Source: Lachnospiraceae bacterium UBA3732 (GTDB lineage Bacteria; Bacillota; Clostridia; Lachnospirales; Lachnospiraceae). From it: a DNA stretch of 64,000 bases. Each line of letters opens with the position of its first letter. Within the stretch, counting starts at the first letter, position 1. Below are positions 52,378 to 61,075 of this stretch, piece after piece. The position numbers and the translations under genes are program-made. The notes beneath the pieces were generated by a model. It was not told the origin of the DNA and did not search any database. It saw only the letters and a program-made list of their open reading frames with translations. The stretch spans positions 28,123 to 92,122 of the forward strand of contig DFHD01000004.1 of NCBI GenBank assembly GCA_002372545.1, read 5' to 3'.

Positions 52378-52651
52378 TCTTTACGCGGAATGCCCGTTCC
52401 TCTTCATCAACGGGAAGACTGCGGACGTCCATATTCCGGATATCGATATAACGGTCGTTTTCCAGCGCCTGAAGCAGCATATCGATCTCAGCTTCCCGCC
52501 CCTGAATTTCCATGGTAACTGAGCCGTCGTACTCGTTTTTTACCCAGCCGGTCAGCCGGAGGGAATCTGCAGCATGCCGCGCATGCCAGCGGAAACCGAC
52601 ACCCTGGACCCGTCCGTAGAATGTAATCCGTTTTCTGATCCTGTCTTCCAT
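52367..52651 (-). CDS. acyP: Acylphosphatase
   Basis: This 94-residue enzyme hydrolyses acyl phosphates such as acetyl or carbamoyl phosphate. The phosphate-binding loop GRVQGVGFRW with its catalytic Arg is at about 13-22, and the catalytic Asn is in GWVKNEYDGSV. The length is standard. It is alone on the minus strand, reading from a spacer filled with tandem repeats, with GGAAG just upstream of the start. Its physiological role in bacteria is unclear. Confidence 0.93.
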   Translation of the reverse strand: MEDRIRKRITFYGRVQGVGFRWHARHAADSLRLTGWVKNEYDGSVTMEIQGREAEIDMLLQALENDRYIDIRNMDVRSLPVDEEERAFRVKSSW

Positions 52652-52722
52652 GGGGGACTTCCTTTCGGTTTGTTTCCGATATCATAGCACATCCCCGATT
52701 GAAAAAAAAGAGCGACCGGAAG

Positions 52723-52857
52723 ACCCGACATGAAAAGCAGACCCGACATGAAAAAGCAGGCCCGACATGAAAAAGCAGCCCAGACATGAAAAAGCAGGAC
52801 CGACATAAAAAAGCATTCCTGATATGAAACGGCAGATTCACCATGAAAACGGCGACA
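52723..52857. repeat. Seven-unit 18-20-bp tandem repeat between divergent genes
   Basis: Units of consensus CCCGACATGAAAAAGCAGG start at 52723, 52741, 52761 and about every 19-20 bp after, decaying toward 52857. The array lies between the divergent acylphosphatase and GIY-YIG genes. The units are contiguous with no unique spacers, so this is not a CRISPR. Confidence 0.85.
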
Positions 52858-52889
52858 AAAGTGGTGCTGCAGGTATAAAGGAGAACAGA

Positions 52890-53429
52890 ATGGCAAATTG
52901 CTTCCTGCATAAAACGCCTGTACCTATAATCATTGAGGCGGTTCAACAGATGCATCCCTTTTTCAAGCTGCTTATCCTCATTCTGGCTGTGGCTTTTTTT
53001 GTTACACATGTCATGGAGAGGTATACGGTGAAGGGGATGATCCGGCGCATGGCCAGAGGCAGGATGAAGGTTTCGCCGAAAAAGTTTCTGCGGATCCGGA
53101 ATGAAACCGGTCATCGCCAGAAGGACAGCCGAAGGTATATTTCCGCAAAATATGATTTTGCAGGGGTATATGTGATCTATAATAAAACGCAGCGGCTGTA
53201 CTATGTGGGGCAGGCAAACAAGGTTCTTCAGAGAGTGAACAGCCACTTTACCGGTCATGGAAACGGGGATGTTTATGCGGATTTCAGCTACGGAGACCGC
53301 TTTTCCATTCGGACGATCCGGCTCCGGGGCAGCGGCTGCGCCACCCTGAATGAGCTTGAGCGAAAGTATATTAAAAAGTATGATGCCTTCGGAAAGGGGT
53401 ATAACCGGACGGCGGGGAATAAGGGGTAG
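52890..53429 (+). CDS. Membrane-anchored GIY-YIG domain protein
   Basis: This 179-residue protein has a single N-terminal membrane helix (FKLLILILAVAFFVTHVM, about 24-41), a basic linker and a complete GIY-YIG nuclease domain (about 85-179): AGVYVIYNKTQRLYYVGQAN, then RVNSHF, the catalytic Glu in TLNELERKYIKKY and a terminal GYNRTAGNKG. Stand-alone GIY-YIG proteins are often DNA-cutting, but a membrane-tethered form is unusual. I chose the ATG at 52890 because AAAGGAG lies seven bases before it; the longer frame runs back into the repeats. Confidence 0.82.
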   Translation: MANCFLHKTPVPIIIEAVQQMHPFFKLLILILAVAFFVTHVMERYTVKGMIRRMARGRMKVSPKKFLRIRNETGHRQKDSRRYISAKYDFAGVYVIYNKTQRLYYVGQANKVLQRVNSHFTGHGNGDVYADFSYGDRFSIRTIRLRGSGCATLNELERKYIKKYDAFGKGYNRTAGNKG

Positions 53430-53582
53430 TGCTTGCCATATTCTTCTGCAACCATTATACTGAATCTGGTGATCGGTTTGGCCACCTGGGGACTTGCGGT
53501 TTTTCTCCGGTTTTGCCGGCACAGGATATGCCTGAGGCGCAAAACTTAACCGGGTGATGTAAAAAAGTGAAAGGGGAAGAGT

Positions 53583-54128
53583 ATGGAGTGCTTTGATCTC
53601 TATGATGTACACCGGAATAAGACCGGAAAAGTGCTGGAAAGAGGAAGTAAGGTGCCGGAGGGCTGTTACCGGCTGGTGGTACATGTATGTGTGTTCGGCA
53701 GTGACGGAAGAATGCTGATCCAGAAGCGGCAGCCGTTTAAGAGCGGCTGGTCCGGCATGTGGGATATCACGGCAGGAGGCAGTGCCCTGGCGGGGGACAG
53801 CAGTCAGCAGGCGGCTTCCCGGGAGCTTATGGAAGAGGTGGGGATCGAGCATTCCCTTGAGGGCATGCGGCCGGCCATGACCATTTATTTTGATGGCGGT
53901 TTCAATGATATCTATACCATCAATATGGATGTGGATATCGACAGTCTGCAGCTCCAGAAAACTGAGGTGGAGCAGGTGAAGTGGGCCTCCGAGGAGGAAA
54001 TCCTGGAAATGCTGAAGAATAAAGAGTTTGTCCTTTATAAGACATCGTTTATTTCTCTGCTCTTTTTCCTCAGGAACCATAACGGTGCGTTCACCCATAA
54101 GGATCCGACAAAGAATGCTTCCAAATAA
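53583..54128 (+). CDS. Nudix hydrolase
   Basis: This 181-residue hydrolase has a Nudix box GSALAGDSSQQAASRELMEE followed by VGI, matching Gx5Ex7REUxEExGU except that the first Glu is Asp. The N-terminal ECFDLYDVHRNKTG is typical of the isopentenyl-diphosphate-isomerase-like Nudix group in Firmicutes (YfcD-like). The metal-binding REUxEE core is intact. The substrate is not predictable. It follows the GIY-YIG gene by 153 bp and precedes the FecR unit, with which it shares no obvious function. Confidence 0.9.
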   Translation: MECFDLYDVHRNKTGKVLERGSKVPEGCYRLVVHVCVFGSDGRMLIQKRQPFKSGWSGMWDITAGGSALAGDSSQQAASRELMEEVGIEHSLEGMRPAMTIYFDGGFNDIYTINMDVDIDSLQLQKTEVEQVKWASEEEILEMLKNKEFVLYKTSFISLLFFLRNHNGAFTHKDPTKNASK

Positions 54129-54241
54129 GTTCCCAATAAGCTTCATTCCCAATAAGCTTAATTTCAAATACCTTTCATTTCAAACAGGTTTGATTATAGA
54201 CATTTATTCGGATCTGACAAGAATCCTGTGGAAAGCGAAAA

Positions 54242-54270
54242 TTGAATGTGTTATAGTATTGGCAGATAAT
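54242..54270 (+). promoter_or_regulatory. Sigma-A-like promoter for the FecR-CHASE2 operon
   Basis: TTGAAT (54242-54247), 17 bp, GATAAT (54265-54270), about 50 bp before the FecR start at 54325. Confidence 0.6.
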
Positions 54271-54324
54271 TACTATTAGCAGTACGTCAGCAGAACCGTT
54301 TTCTGCATTTGTGAGGGTATGTGT

Positions 54325-55239
54325 ATGGAAAAGAAGGGAAGAAAAAAGAAGGTGGTCATCATCTGTATTTCTGCAGTGGTGGCCATTTTTGGTATTGTTC
54401 TGGCGCTTCTTTTGATGAAGAAGAATAAGAAAGAGGATTACCGGCTTCTGAAGATTCTGGAGTTTGAAGGGGATGCCACGGTAGAAAGAAGCGATATCGG
54501 TGAAATCTCGCCCTATGTCAATATGGTTCTGGAATCCGGCGACAGGATCACACTCAGCAGCGGAACGCTGACCATCCTGGCCGATGAGGATAAGTATATT
54601 TACCTGGATGAGGGAACAGTGCTCGTACTGAAGGCTTCCGGCAACAGCAGAGACAGCCGGACGGAAATCGAACTGGAAAAGGGAGGGATTACCTGCGACG
54701 TTCAGAATAAGCTCTCGGAGGATTCCTCCTACGAGATCAATACGCCGAATTCCTCGATGTCGATCCGCGGAACCATTGTATATGTTTCCTACGATCCTAC
54801 ACGCGAAAGAGGAATTACGCGTGGGGTTACCTTTGAGGGCGTCATGGAGTCCATTCTGATCTACGAGGATGGAACCAGGTCGGATCAGGCAGTATCCATA
54901 CCGGCGGGAACAGAGGTGGAAATCTACAGGGATGAGAAAACCACAGATTATGTTCTGCGTGGCATCGATTATAATGCACTTCCCGAACATGTGCTTCGAC
55001 TCCTGCAGAAGAAGAATGATTCCGGCAGGGATACGTCGATCACAAATCCGGAGATTGATATCATCCTGAACGGACCGTATACAGTTACCTTTATCTACAA
55101 AAAAGAGGTATTTGCCACGCAGACGGTTAACAAGGGAGAAAAGGTTGTGAGGCCGACCCTTAATCCGGCGCCTTCGGGAGGCTGGGATTACGACTTTGAT
55201 ACACCGGTTCAAAGCAATATAACCATAGAGTGGAAGTAA
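54325..55239 (+). CDS. FecR-domain membrane protein
   Basis: This 304-residue protein has a basic N-terminus, one membrane helix (VVIICISAVVAIFGIVLALL, about 10-29) and an extracytoplasmic FecR domain (about 48-160: GDATVERSDIGEISPYVNMV, GDRITLSSGTLTILADEDKY, ELEKGGITCDVQ, SSMSIRGTIVYVSYD). The C-terminal about 65 residues have a beta-rich module (YTVTFIYKKEVFATQTVNKG) like a small Ig or MucBP-type fold. FecR domains sense or scaffold surface signals, and FecR-CHASE2 neighbours recur in bacteria. I chose the ATG at 54325 because GAGG is spaced correctly from it and only two bases from the ATG at 54319. It is the first gene of a three-gene unit. Confidence 0.83.
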   Translation: MEKKGRKKKVVIICISAVVAIFGIVLALLLMKKNKKEDYRLLKILEFEGDATVERSDIGEISPYVNMVLESGDRITLSSGTLTILADEDKYIYLDEGTVLVLKASGNSRDSRTEIELEKGGITCDVQNKLSEDSSYEINTPNSSMSIRGTIVYVSYDPTRERGITRGVTFEGVMESILIYEDGTRSDQAVSIPAGTEVEIYRDEKTTDYVLRGIDYNALPEHVLRLLQKKNDSGRDTSITNPEIDIILNGPYTVTFIYKKEVFATQTVNKGEKVVRPTLNPAPSGGWDYDFDTPVQSNITIEWK

Positions 55240-55269
55240 ATACCCGAGAGCGAAAGAGGAGATTGAGAT

Positions 55270-58203
55270 ATGAGGAAAAGCATCTCTTTACAAAAACGGA
55301 TGATCAGTCTGATGCTGGCTTTTGTCATGGCTGCCGGTCTCATCTATATACCTGCCCGTGCGGCAGATGATCTTGAGGGGAGATATCAGCTTACTGTGAG
55401 CAGTGATATGACGCTGTCCGGAGCTGCGGTTACGGACGATGCTGGAATCAGCTGTGAGCTTCGGGAGCTGCAGAAGGTCAGTATTATCTCGATCGAGGAG
55501 GAATATCCGACCCTGACCATCTCCGGCAATGTCAATTTGGAGAATGCCTCTATTGAGGCAGAATCCGGCTGCGGACTGAAGATCGGCGAGGGCTCTGCAC
55601 TGACAGCAGCAGATGTGAAGGCGCCTGTGATCAACTACGGTACCCTTCGGGCAGCAAGCGTGGACTACGCGGATGAAGGCGACCTCGGCATAACCCTTGA
55701 GAATTACGGGGTAATTGAGACGGATGTGATGAAAACCAGCATTGAAAGCGGTTCCTTTATCAACGAAAGCGGTGCGAGTATTACGGTGAGGGATACCTGG
55801 CAGGCTGCCGACTATGTGACAGTGACCAACAGGGGAAAGATTTCCCTGAAACAGTTTGATTTTTCCACCGGCTGCGCGCTGGTGAACGAAGGGGAGCTCC
55901 TGTTCGATCAGGCTGAAGGGACGGTTTTTGATACGGGAAACGGAGTGTCCTATTACAATGACGGAACGATCGCGGCGGATCAGATCAGGCTGACGCTGAT
56001 CGAAAACGGGACCGGCTCAGTATATATGCCCAAAAAGTCAATCACCATTACCGGCTATAATTCAGAACGCATCGGTACGGTAATTGCGGAGCCGGAAACA
56101 GAGATCGAGATTGACGGCGGCGGATTTACGCTGAAAGTAGGGGATGACCTTTCCGGTACCGTGGTTGGCGGTGATAACGGCCGTGCCATTGAGCTGATCG
56201 GAATTGAGCCTGAATTTACGGTCAGTCCTCCGGATACGCTTTACGTGGGACAGAGCTATGATCCTGCTGATTTTGTGAATGCGCCATCTGACTACACAGG
56301 AGAGCTGGAATTTGAATTCTGTAATGCCGGGCTGCCGGAGTTTTACAATTCGTATCTGCCGGATGAAGCCGGGGATTATATGTTCCGGGCTTATGCGCCG
56401 GCAGCCTATCCCTACAAAAGCGGGGCTGTTTCAGATACGGAATTCACGATTTCCTATCTGCCGCTTGAGGCTTGTAAAAAGGCCGGTGCATCGGATTATC
56501 TGGCGCTTTCGGGTGCTCAAAACGATGTTTATGTACAGGACAGCGTAACGCTTACACCTGCCGGAGGCTTCAGTGTCCTTCCGGGCGGAGAAGAGGAGTG
56601 GATGGATTCCGTAACGCTTACGGAAGAGGAAATCTATCCGGCTGCGCTGGATGGCGCCTTTAATGAGGATATTACCTTCAGTCTGAAACGGAGCAGCGAT
56701 GGTGCGAGGACTGCTTTTTATCCGGCTGAGGAACTGTGCGGCAACCTGCCGAAGCTTGTCTTCGACAGAAAAAATCCGGTGATCGCATCCGTCCGCGTGG
56801 ATGGAAAAGCGGCATCGGTTGCAGACGGAGATACCGTTACAGCAAAGAATACTGTCATCACCGTGCAGGATGAGAATCTGGCCAAGGTGGTAACGTCCGG
56901 AAAATCCTACACCCGGGAAAATGGCGGCGTGAAAAAGAGCGGGGATCAATGGATCGCAGAGCTGGAGTTTATTGCCGAAAAGGGACCGGCCGCGAAATGC
57001 AGCATTACCGCTTACGATCTTTCCGGCAGAACGCTGGGGCTGAGCTTTAATCTGGAATATCTGAAGAATACGCCCACCGCTTCTCTCAGCGTGGCCGATA
57101 TCCTTGTGGGAGAAAAGCCTGCTCCGGAATTCGTATCGGATTCCGACGGAAAAGTTTCCTTTACTTACAAGGCGGCGGATGCGGATGACTCAGCCTTTTC
57201 CGCCGGGATCCCTTCCAGTGCGGGAAATTACGTGGTTCGGGCAGAGGTTCCCGAAACCGATGGCTTTGAGGCGGTCAGCAGAGAAGCTGGATTTACCATC
57301 AGCCGGAGAAATGCGACAGCGTCGATCAGCATGCCGGATGGAACTCTTGGCGTTCCGGCTTACTATCCCAGCCTCAGCACCAGCTCCGACGGCGATGTGA
57401 CTTATCAGTTTAAAAAGGCAGCCTTACCGGATGAAAGCTTCAGTTCGGCGTGGCCTTCCGAGGCCGGCACCTATACAGTGCGGGCAGTGATCTCGCAGAC
57501 AGCGGTATATGAAGAGGTCAGCTGCCGGACAGATTTCACCCTCAGCTATCTTGTGGCGCCTTCGGTTGCCTATATCATGGACGGAAATACCGGAGAGAAC
57601 GGTTACTATACGACAAGTGTGACCGTAAGAGCACCGGAGGGCTTTACCATTTCCGAGGACGGTACGGTCTTCCGCACATCCATTCCTTACAGAGCAGGAT
57701 TAGGCAGTATCTATCTTCGCCGGGAGGATGGCGCTCTTACGGATGCCATTCCTCTTCCCGGAAATCTGAAGATCGATACGGTCAGCCCGTACATTTCAGC
57801 CGACGGAGTGAATGTGCAGTCCGTCAGTCTGCTCTTTATGGATTCACTTGAGCTTCTCATCTCCGATGATAAGCTGGCAAAGGTCACGGTGAACGGAGAA
57901 GATGTAAAGGTGGAGAATGGAAGGGCAAGAGTCCTTCTGGATCCGGAAAAGGGTACGGTGGATTTCGTGATCCTGGCCATTGATGAAGCTGGGAATACAC
58001 AGCGGATTTCCTTCTCTCTCAGTGCGCTATGGCTGAAGGACAGAGTCATTCCCGCAGGGGTGGAGATTCCCCTGGCCGGGCGGGAGGAATACCTTCTCGG
58101 TGACGGAAAATGGACTGTGGATAACGATCCGAATGTCTATTCGGGAAATGTTCCGGTCTACGTGGATGCGGACGGCAGACATACCTTTAATAAGGCGAAG
58201 TAA
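55270..58203 (+). CDS. Exported Ig-like repeat protein
   Basis: This 977-residue protein has a signal peptide ending PARAADD (about residue 33). The N-terminal 300 residues are beta-rich with repeating short strands (VNLENASIEAESGCGLKIGE, LENYGVIETDV, LVNEGELLFDQAEG), suggesting a solenoid. MBG-like Ig repeats follow at about 320-395, 600-675 and 677-757, each ending in a Gly-Asn/Thr-Tyr motif such as SAGNYVVRAEVPE and EAGTYTVRAVISQ. There is no LPXTG signal or membrane anchor, so it may be secreted or held by partners. It lies between FecR and the CHASE2 cyclase, with 30 bp and 3 bp gaps, so it is probably their extracellular partner. Confidence 0.75.
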   Translation: MRKSISLQKRMISLMLAFVMAAGLIYIPARAADDLEGRYQLTVSSDMTLSGAAVTDDAGISCELRELQKVSIISIEEEYPTLTISGNVNLENASIEAESGCGLKIGEGSALTAADVKAPVINYGTLRAASVDYADEGDLGITLENYGVIETDVMKTSIESGSFINESGASITVRDTWQAADYVTVTNRGKISLKQFDFSTGCALVNEGELLFDQAEGTVFDTGNGVSYYNDGTIAADQIRLTLIENGTGSVYMPKKSITITGYNSERIGTVIAEPETEIEIDGGGFTLKVGDDLSGTVVGGDNGRAIELIGIEPEFTVSPPDTLYVGQSYDPADFVNAPSDYTGELEFEFCNAGLPEFYNSYLPDEAGDYMFRAYAPAAYPYKSGAVSDTEFTISYLPLEACKKAGASDYLALSGAQNDVYVQDSVTLTPAGGFSVLPGGEEEWMDSVTLTEEEIYPAALDGAFNEDITFSLKRSSDGARTAFYPAEELCGNLPKLVFDRKNPVIASVRVDGKAASVADGDTVTAKNTVITVQDENLAKVVTSGKSYTRENGGVKKSGDQWIAELEFIAEKGPAAKCSITAYDLSGRTLGLSFNLEYLKNTPTASLSVADILVGEKPAPEFVSDSDGKVSFTYKAADADDSAFSAGIPSSAGNYVVRAEVPETDGFEAVSREAGFTISRRNATASISMPDGTLGVPAYYPSLSTSSDGDVTYQFKKAALPDESFSSAWPSEAGTYTVRAVISQTAVYEEVSCRTDFTLSYLVAPSVAYIMDGNTGENGYYTTSVTVRAPEGFTISEDGTVFRTSIPYRAGLGSIYLRREDGALTDAIPLPGNLKIDTVSPYISADGVNVQSVSLLFMDSLELLISDDKLAKVTVNGEDVKVENGRARVLLDPEKGTVDFVILAIDEAGNTQRISFSLSALWLKDRVIPAGVEIPLAGREEYLLGDGKWTVDNDPNVYSGNVPVYVDADGRHTFNKAK

Positions 58204-58206
58204 AGC

Positions 58207-60015
58207 ATGAATAAGAGACTGTTTATTATTTTGGAGATGATGATCGTCGGCCTTCTGGTTTTCACCATGACCGTGACTGGTGCGTTTCTGCCCTTTGACC
58301 ACATGATGACGGATATGCTCTACCAGACGCCCCGCGGAATCAATTCCCGGATTAAGATCATCGGCATTGATGAAAAAACGCTGGCCGCCTATGGACCGGT
58401 CCAGACCTGGTCCCGCAGCCGGTATGCGGATCTGATCCGGTATCTGAATCAGGACGATCAGTATAAGCCTATGGTCATCGGTTTCGATATCCTGTTTTCC
58501 GGGTATGTGGAGGGCGAGGGCCGGGAGGGCGCGATAAAGGGCGATCTGGATCTGGCGGAGACAGCAAAGGAAAGCGGAAATGTGGTAGTGGTCAACCATC
58601 TTCTGTATGCCGGTCATGGCAAAAATCAGATGGACAGCGAAAAGCTGGAAGGAGTTTCCCAGCCCTACAGCGAGCTTGCCGATGGCGTGGATACCGGTTA
58701 TGACAATGTCGCGCAGGATACGGACGGCACGGTGCGGCGCATTCTTCCCGAGGAGGAAGCGGACGGCGTGCATTATGACATGTTTTCGCGCGTGATCTAC
58801 GAAAAGTATTGCGCCCGGAAGGGCATAGCCATGCGGGATATTCCTACGGATAAATCCGGCCGGACGCTAATCAATTTCTCCGGTAAGCCCGGGGATTATG
58901 AATGTGTTTCGCTGGTGGATGTGCTGGAAGGAAGGATCGACCCAAGAGCCTTTGCGGGAAGCGTTATTCTGGTGGGCGCTTATGCCACGGGAATGCAGGA
59001 TAATTTCAAAGTGCCAAACGGCGGAAGCAGTCAGATGTACGGGGTAGAGGTGCACGCCAATATCCTGCAGTCCTTTATTGACGGCCGCTTTGCGGTGAAC
59101 GGAAATCCGGCGCTCTTCGGACTGATCACAGCGCTTCTTGCCATGCTTCTGCATCTGATTTTCCGGAAGTGTAATGTCTGGCTGGATACCATCCTTCTTC
59201 TGGGCTCCACGGCGCTGTTCGGCGCGGTCTGCATTTACCTGAATGGGCACGGTAAGTGCTTCAGCCTGGTATATTTTCCGATCGTTGCCGCCCTTTCCTT
59301 TGTCTATGCGCTGACGGTGCATTATCTGAGTGAGAAGGCGAGAAAGAAAAGTGTTCTCCAGGCTTTTCAGAAGTATGTTGCGCCTCAGGTTGTGGAGGAA
59401 ATCGCCAAAACAGGAGATTTCAAGATCAATCTCGGGGGAGAAAACAGGGATATAGCCGTGCTCTTTGTGGATATCCGCGGGTTTACCACCATGTCCGAGG
59501 CTATGGAGCCGGAGCAGGTGGTGGAAATCTTAAATGAATATCTGGGACTTACCACAAAGGCAATCTTTGATCACAGCGGTACGCTGGATAAGTTTGTGGG
59601 GGATGCGACCATGGCCGTATTTAACTCTCCCTTTGATCTGGAGGATTATGAATACAAGGCGGTGCTTGCGGCGCTGGATATTGTTAAAGGGGGAGAAAAA
59701 CTGGAAGAGGAACTCATGGAGCGGTTCGGCAGAAGCGTAGGCTTCGGCGTTGGCGTGAACTGCGGTCCGGCAGTTGTCGGCAACGTGGGCTGCGAATTCC
59801 GGATGGATTTTACAGCGATCGGTGATACCGTGAACACTGCAGCCCGGCTGGAGGCCAACGCCAAAAAGGGACAGGTCCTGATCAGCGATGTGCTTTATGA
59901 AAGGCTGAAGGACCGGCTGGTTGTGAATGAGATCGGCCAGATTCCTCTTAAGGGAAAGAGCAATGGCGTGAATGTATTTGAGGTTCTCGGCGTAAAGACG
60001 GAGGAAAAGGCTTAG
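58207..60015 (+). CDS. CHASE2-domain adenylyl cyclase
   Basis: This 602-residue membrane protein has a first helix (about 5-28), an extracytoplasmic CHASE2 sensor (about 30-300: IKIIGIDEKTLAAYGPVQTW, VIGFDILFSG, VILVGAYATGMQDNF, GVEVHANILQSFIDG), three helices (about 300-375) and a class III cyclase domain. Metal-binding aspartates are in FVDIRGFTTM and FVGDATMAVF. The Lys in LDKFVGD and the DFTAIGDTVNTAARLE segment fit adenylyl rather than guanylyl specificity. All catalytic residues look intact. It starts 3 bp after the Ig-like gene, and its last 4 bp overlap the convergent GAF-GGDEF gene. Confidence 0.9.
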   Translation: MNKRLFIILEMMIVGLLVFTMTVTGAFLPFDHMMTDMLYQTPRGINSRIKIIGIDEKTLAAYGPVQTWSRSRYADLIRYLNQDDQYKPMVIGFDILFSGYVEGEGREGAIKGDLDLAETAKESGNVVVVNHLLYAGHGKNQMDSEKLEGVSQPYSELADGVDTGYDNVAQDTDGTVRRILPEEEADGVHYDMFSRVIYEKYCARKGIAMRDIPTDKSGRTLINFSGKPGDYECVSLVDVLEGRIDPRAFAGSVILVGAYATGMQDNFKVPNGGSSQMYGVEVHANILQSFIDGRFAVNGNPALFGLITALLAMLLHLIFRKCNVWLDTILLLGSTALFGAVCIYLNGHGKCFSLVYFPIVAALSFVYALTVHYLSEKARKKSVLQAFQKYVAPQVVEEIAKTGDFKINLGGENRDIAVLFVDIRGFTTMSEAMEPEQVVEILNEYLGLTTKAIFDHSGTLDKFVGDATMAVFNSPFDLEDYEYKAVLAALDIVKGGEKLEEELMERFGRSVGFGVGVNCGPAVVGNVGCEFRMDFTAIGDTVNTAARLEANAKKGQVLISDVLYERLKDRLVVNEIGQIPLKGKSNGVNVFEVLGVKTEEKA

Positions 60016-61019
60016 ACCACGACTCTGTTTCTGCCGGTTTCCTTCGCAGTGTAGAGCTTCTGGTCCGCGATATTGATGTTTTCCTCAATGGTCTTCGCGT
60101 TGTCAAAACCTGTGACGCCGAAGCTCATGGTATGGCGGATGGAAAAGCCCTCCTGCGTATGGCAGACGGCAGCTTCGATCTTCTTCCGGATATCCTCGGC
60201 TCTCTTGGCGGCGGTATCCATATCCATATCAGTCATGATCATGATGAATTCCTCGCCGCCCCAGCGGTAAACACCGTCGGTCTGGCGGCAGTTTTCCGTC
60301 AGGATATCCGCAACATGGCGGAGAACCTCATCTCCGGCGTTATGGCCGTAGGTATCGTTTACGGATTTGAATTTATCAATATCGCAGATAAAGAGGGAAA
60401 GGCTCCTGCGGGAATCCCGGATCACGTTATTGTATTTCCGGTCAAAATCATGGAAGAAGCCCATCCGGTTCCGGAGGCGGGTCAGCTTGTCGGTATGTGA
60501 TTCCTCCAGAAAAACATCGGATTCCAGGGCAAGGCCGCAGATCATGGCGGCAAGAGAAAGCCGCCGGCAGTCCTCTTTTTCATCATATTTTCCATCGCCG
60601 CCCAGCTTATTGATCACCTGGTAAGCGCCGATATATTCGCCGTTGATGTTGGCAACGGGCATGACCAGGATGGAGCGGGTTATGTATCCGGTGGCTTTAT
60701 CCACGGCCTGATTGAAGTCCGGATCGTTATACGGATCGTTCGTTACGATAACCCGGCCCTCAGCCAGAGATTTGCCCACCAGGCCCGTGGTGTCCGGAAT
60801 CGTGATCCGGTCTGTACCGGTAGCGGCTGTGGTCCAGAGGGTGTGGGAATGCTTATCCCATTTCCAGAAGCTTGCGCGGTCCGATTCTGTCAGTATCCGG
60901 CCGAGCTCTGTCAGATTTTTAAAAATGGAAGAGTGGTCGCTTTCCGAAGCGGAGCTCATGGCGCGGTAAAGTTCTTCAGATACAGTAAAGATGTCGGATA
61001 AGGTTTTCTCGGCATTCAT
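60012..61019 (-). CDS. GAF-GGDEF diguanylate cyclase
   Basis: This 335-residue cytoplasmic protein has a GAF sensor (about 25-165: RASFWKWDKHSHTLWTTAAT, GLVGKSLAEGRVIVTNDPYN, VMPVANINGEYIGAYQVINK) and a GGDEF domain with TDKLTRLRNRMGFFHDFDRK, FICDIDKFKSVNDTYGHNAG and the active-site RWGGEEF. It should make cyclic-di-GMP in response to a small ligand. It is convergent with and overlaps the CHASE2 cyclase by 4 bp, so the two transcripts may interfere. Confidence 0.92.
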   Translation of the reverse strand: MNAEKTLSDIFTVSEELYRAMSSASESDHSSIFKNLTELGRILTESDRASFWKWDKHSHTLWTTAATGTDRITIPDTTGLVGKSLAEGRVIVTNDPYNDPDFNQAVDKATGYITRSILVMPVANINGEYIGAYQVINKLGGDGKYDEKEDCRRLSLAAMICGLALESDVFLEESHTDKLTRLRNRMGFFHDFDRKYNNVIRDSRRSLSLFICDIDKFKSVNDTYGHNAGDEVLRHVADILTENCRQTDGVYRWGGEEFIMIMTDMDMDTAAKRAEDIRKKIEAAVCHTQEGFSIRHTMSFGVTGFDNAKTIEENINIADQKLYTAKETGRNRVVV

Positions 61020-61075
61020 GATTTGATCCTCCTGATTGGCTGGGCATTTTTTTGAAAAATGGTTGAGGGTTTATT

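Noticed and set aside
52723..52857. CRISPR-like short repeat
   Set aside because: Units of 18-20 bp are contiguous and degenerate, without spacers.
52488..54167. Minus-strand ORF of 559 codons across acyP, repeats, the GIY-YIG and Nudix genes
   Set aside because: It overlaps three real genes and a tandem repeat and has no domain or start signal.
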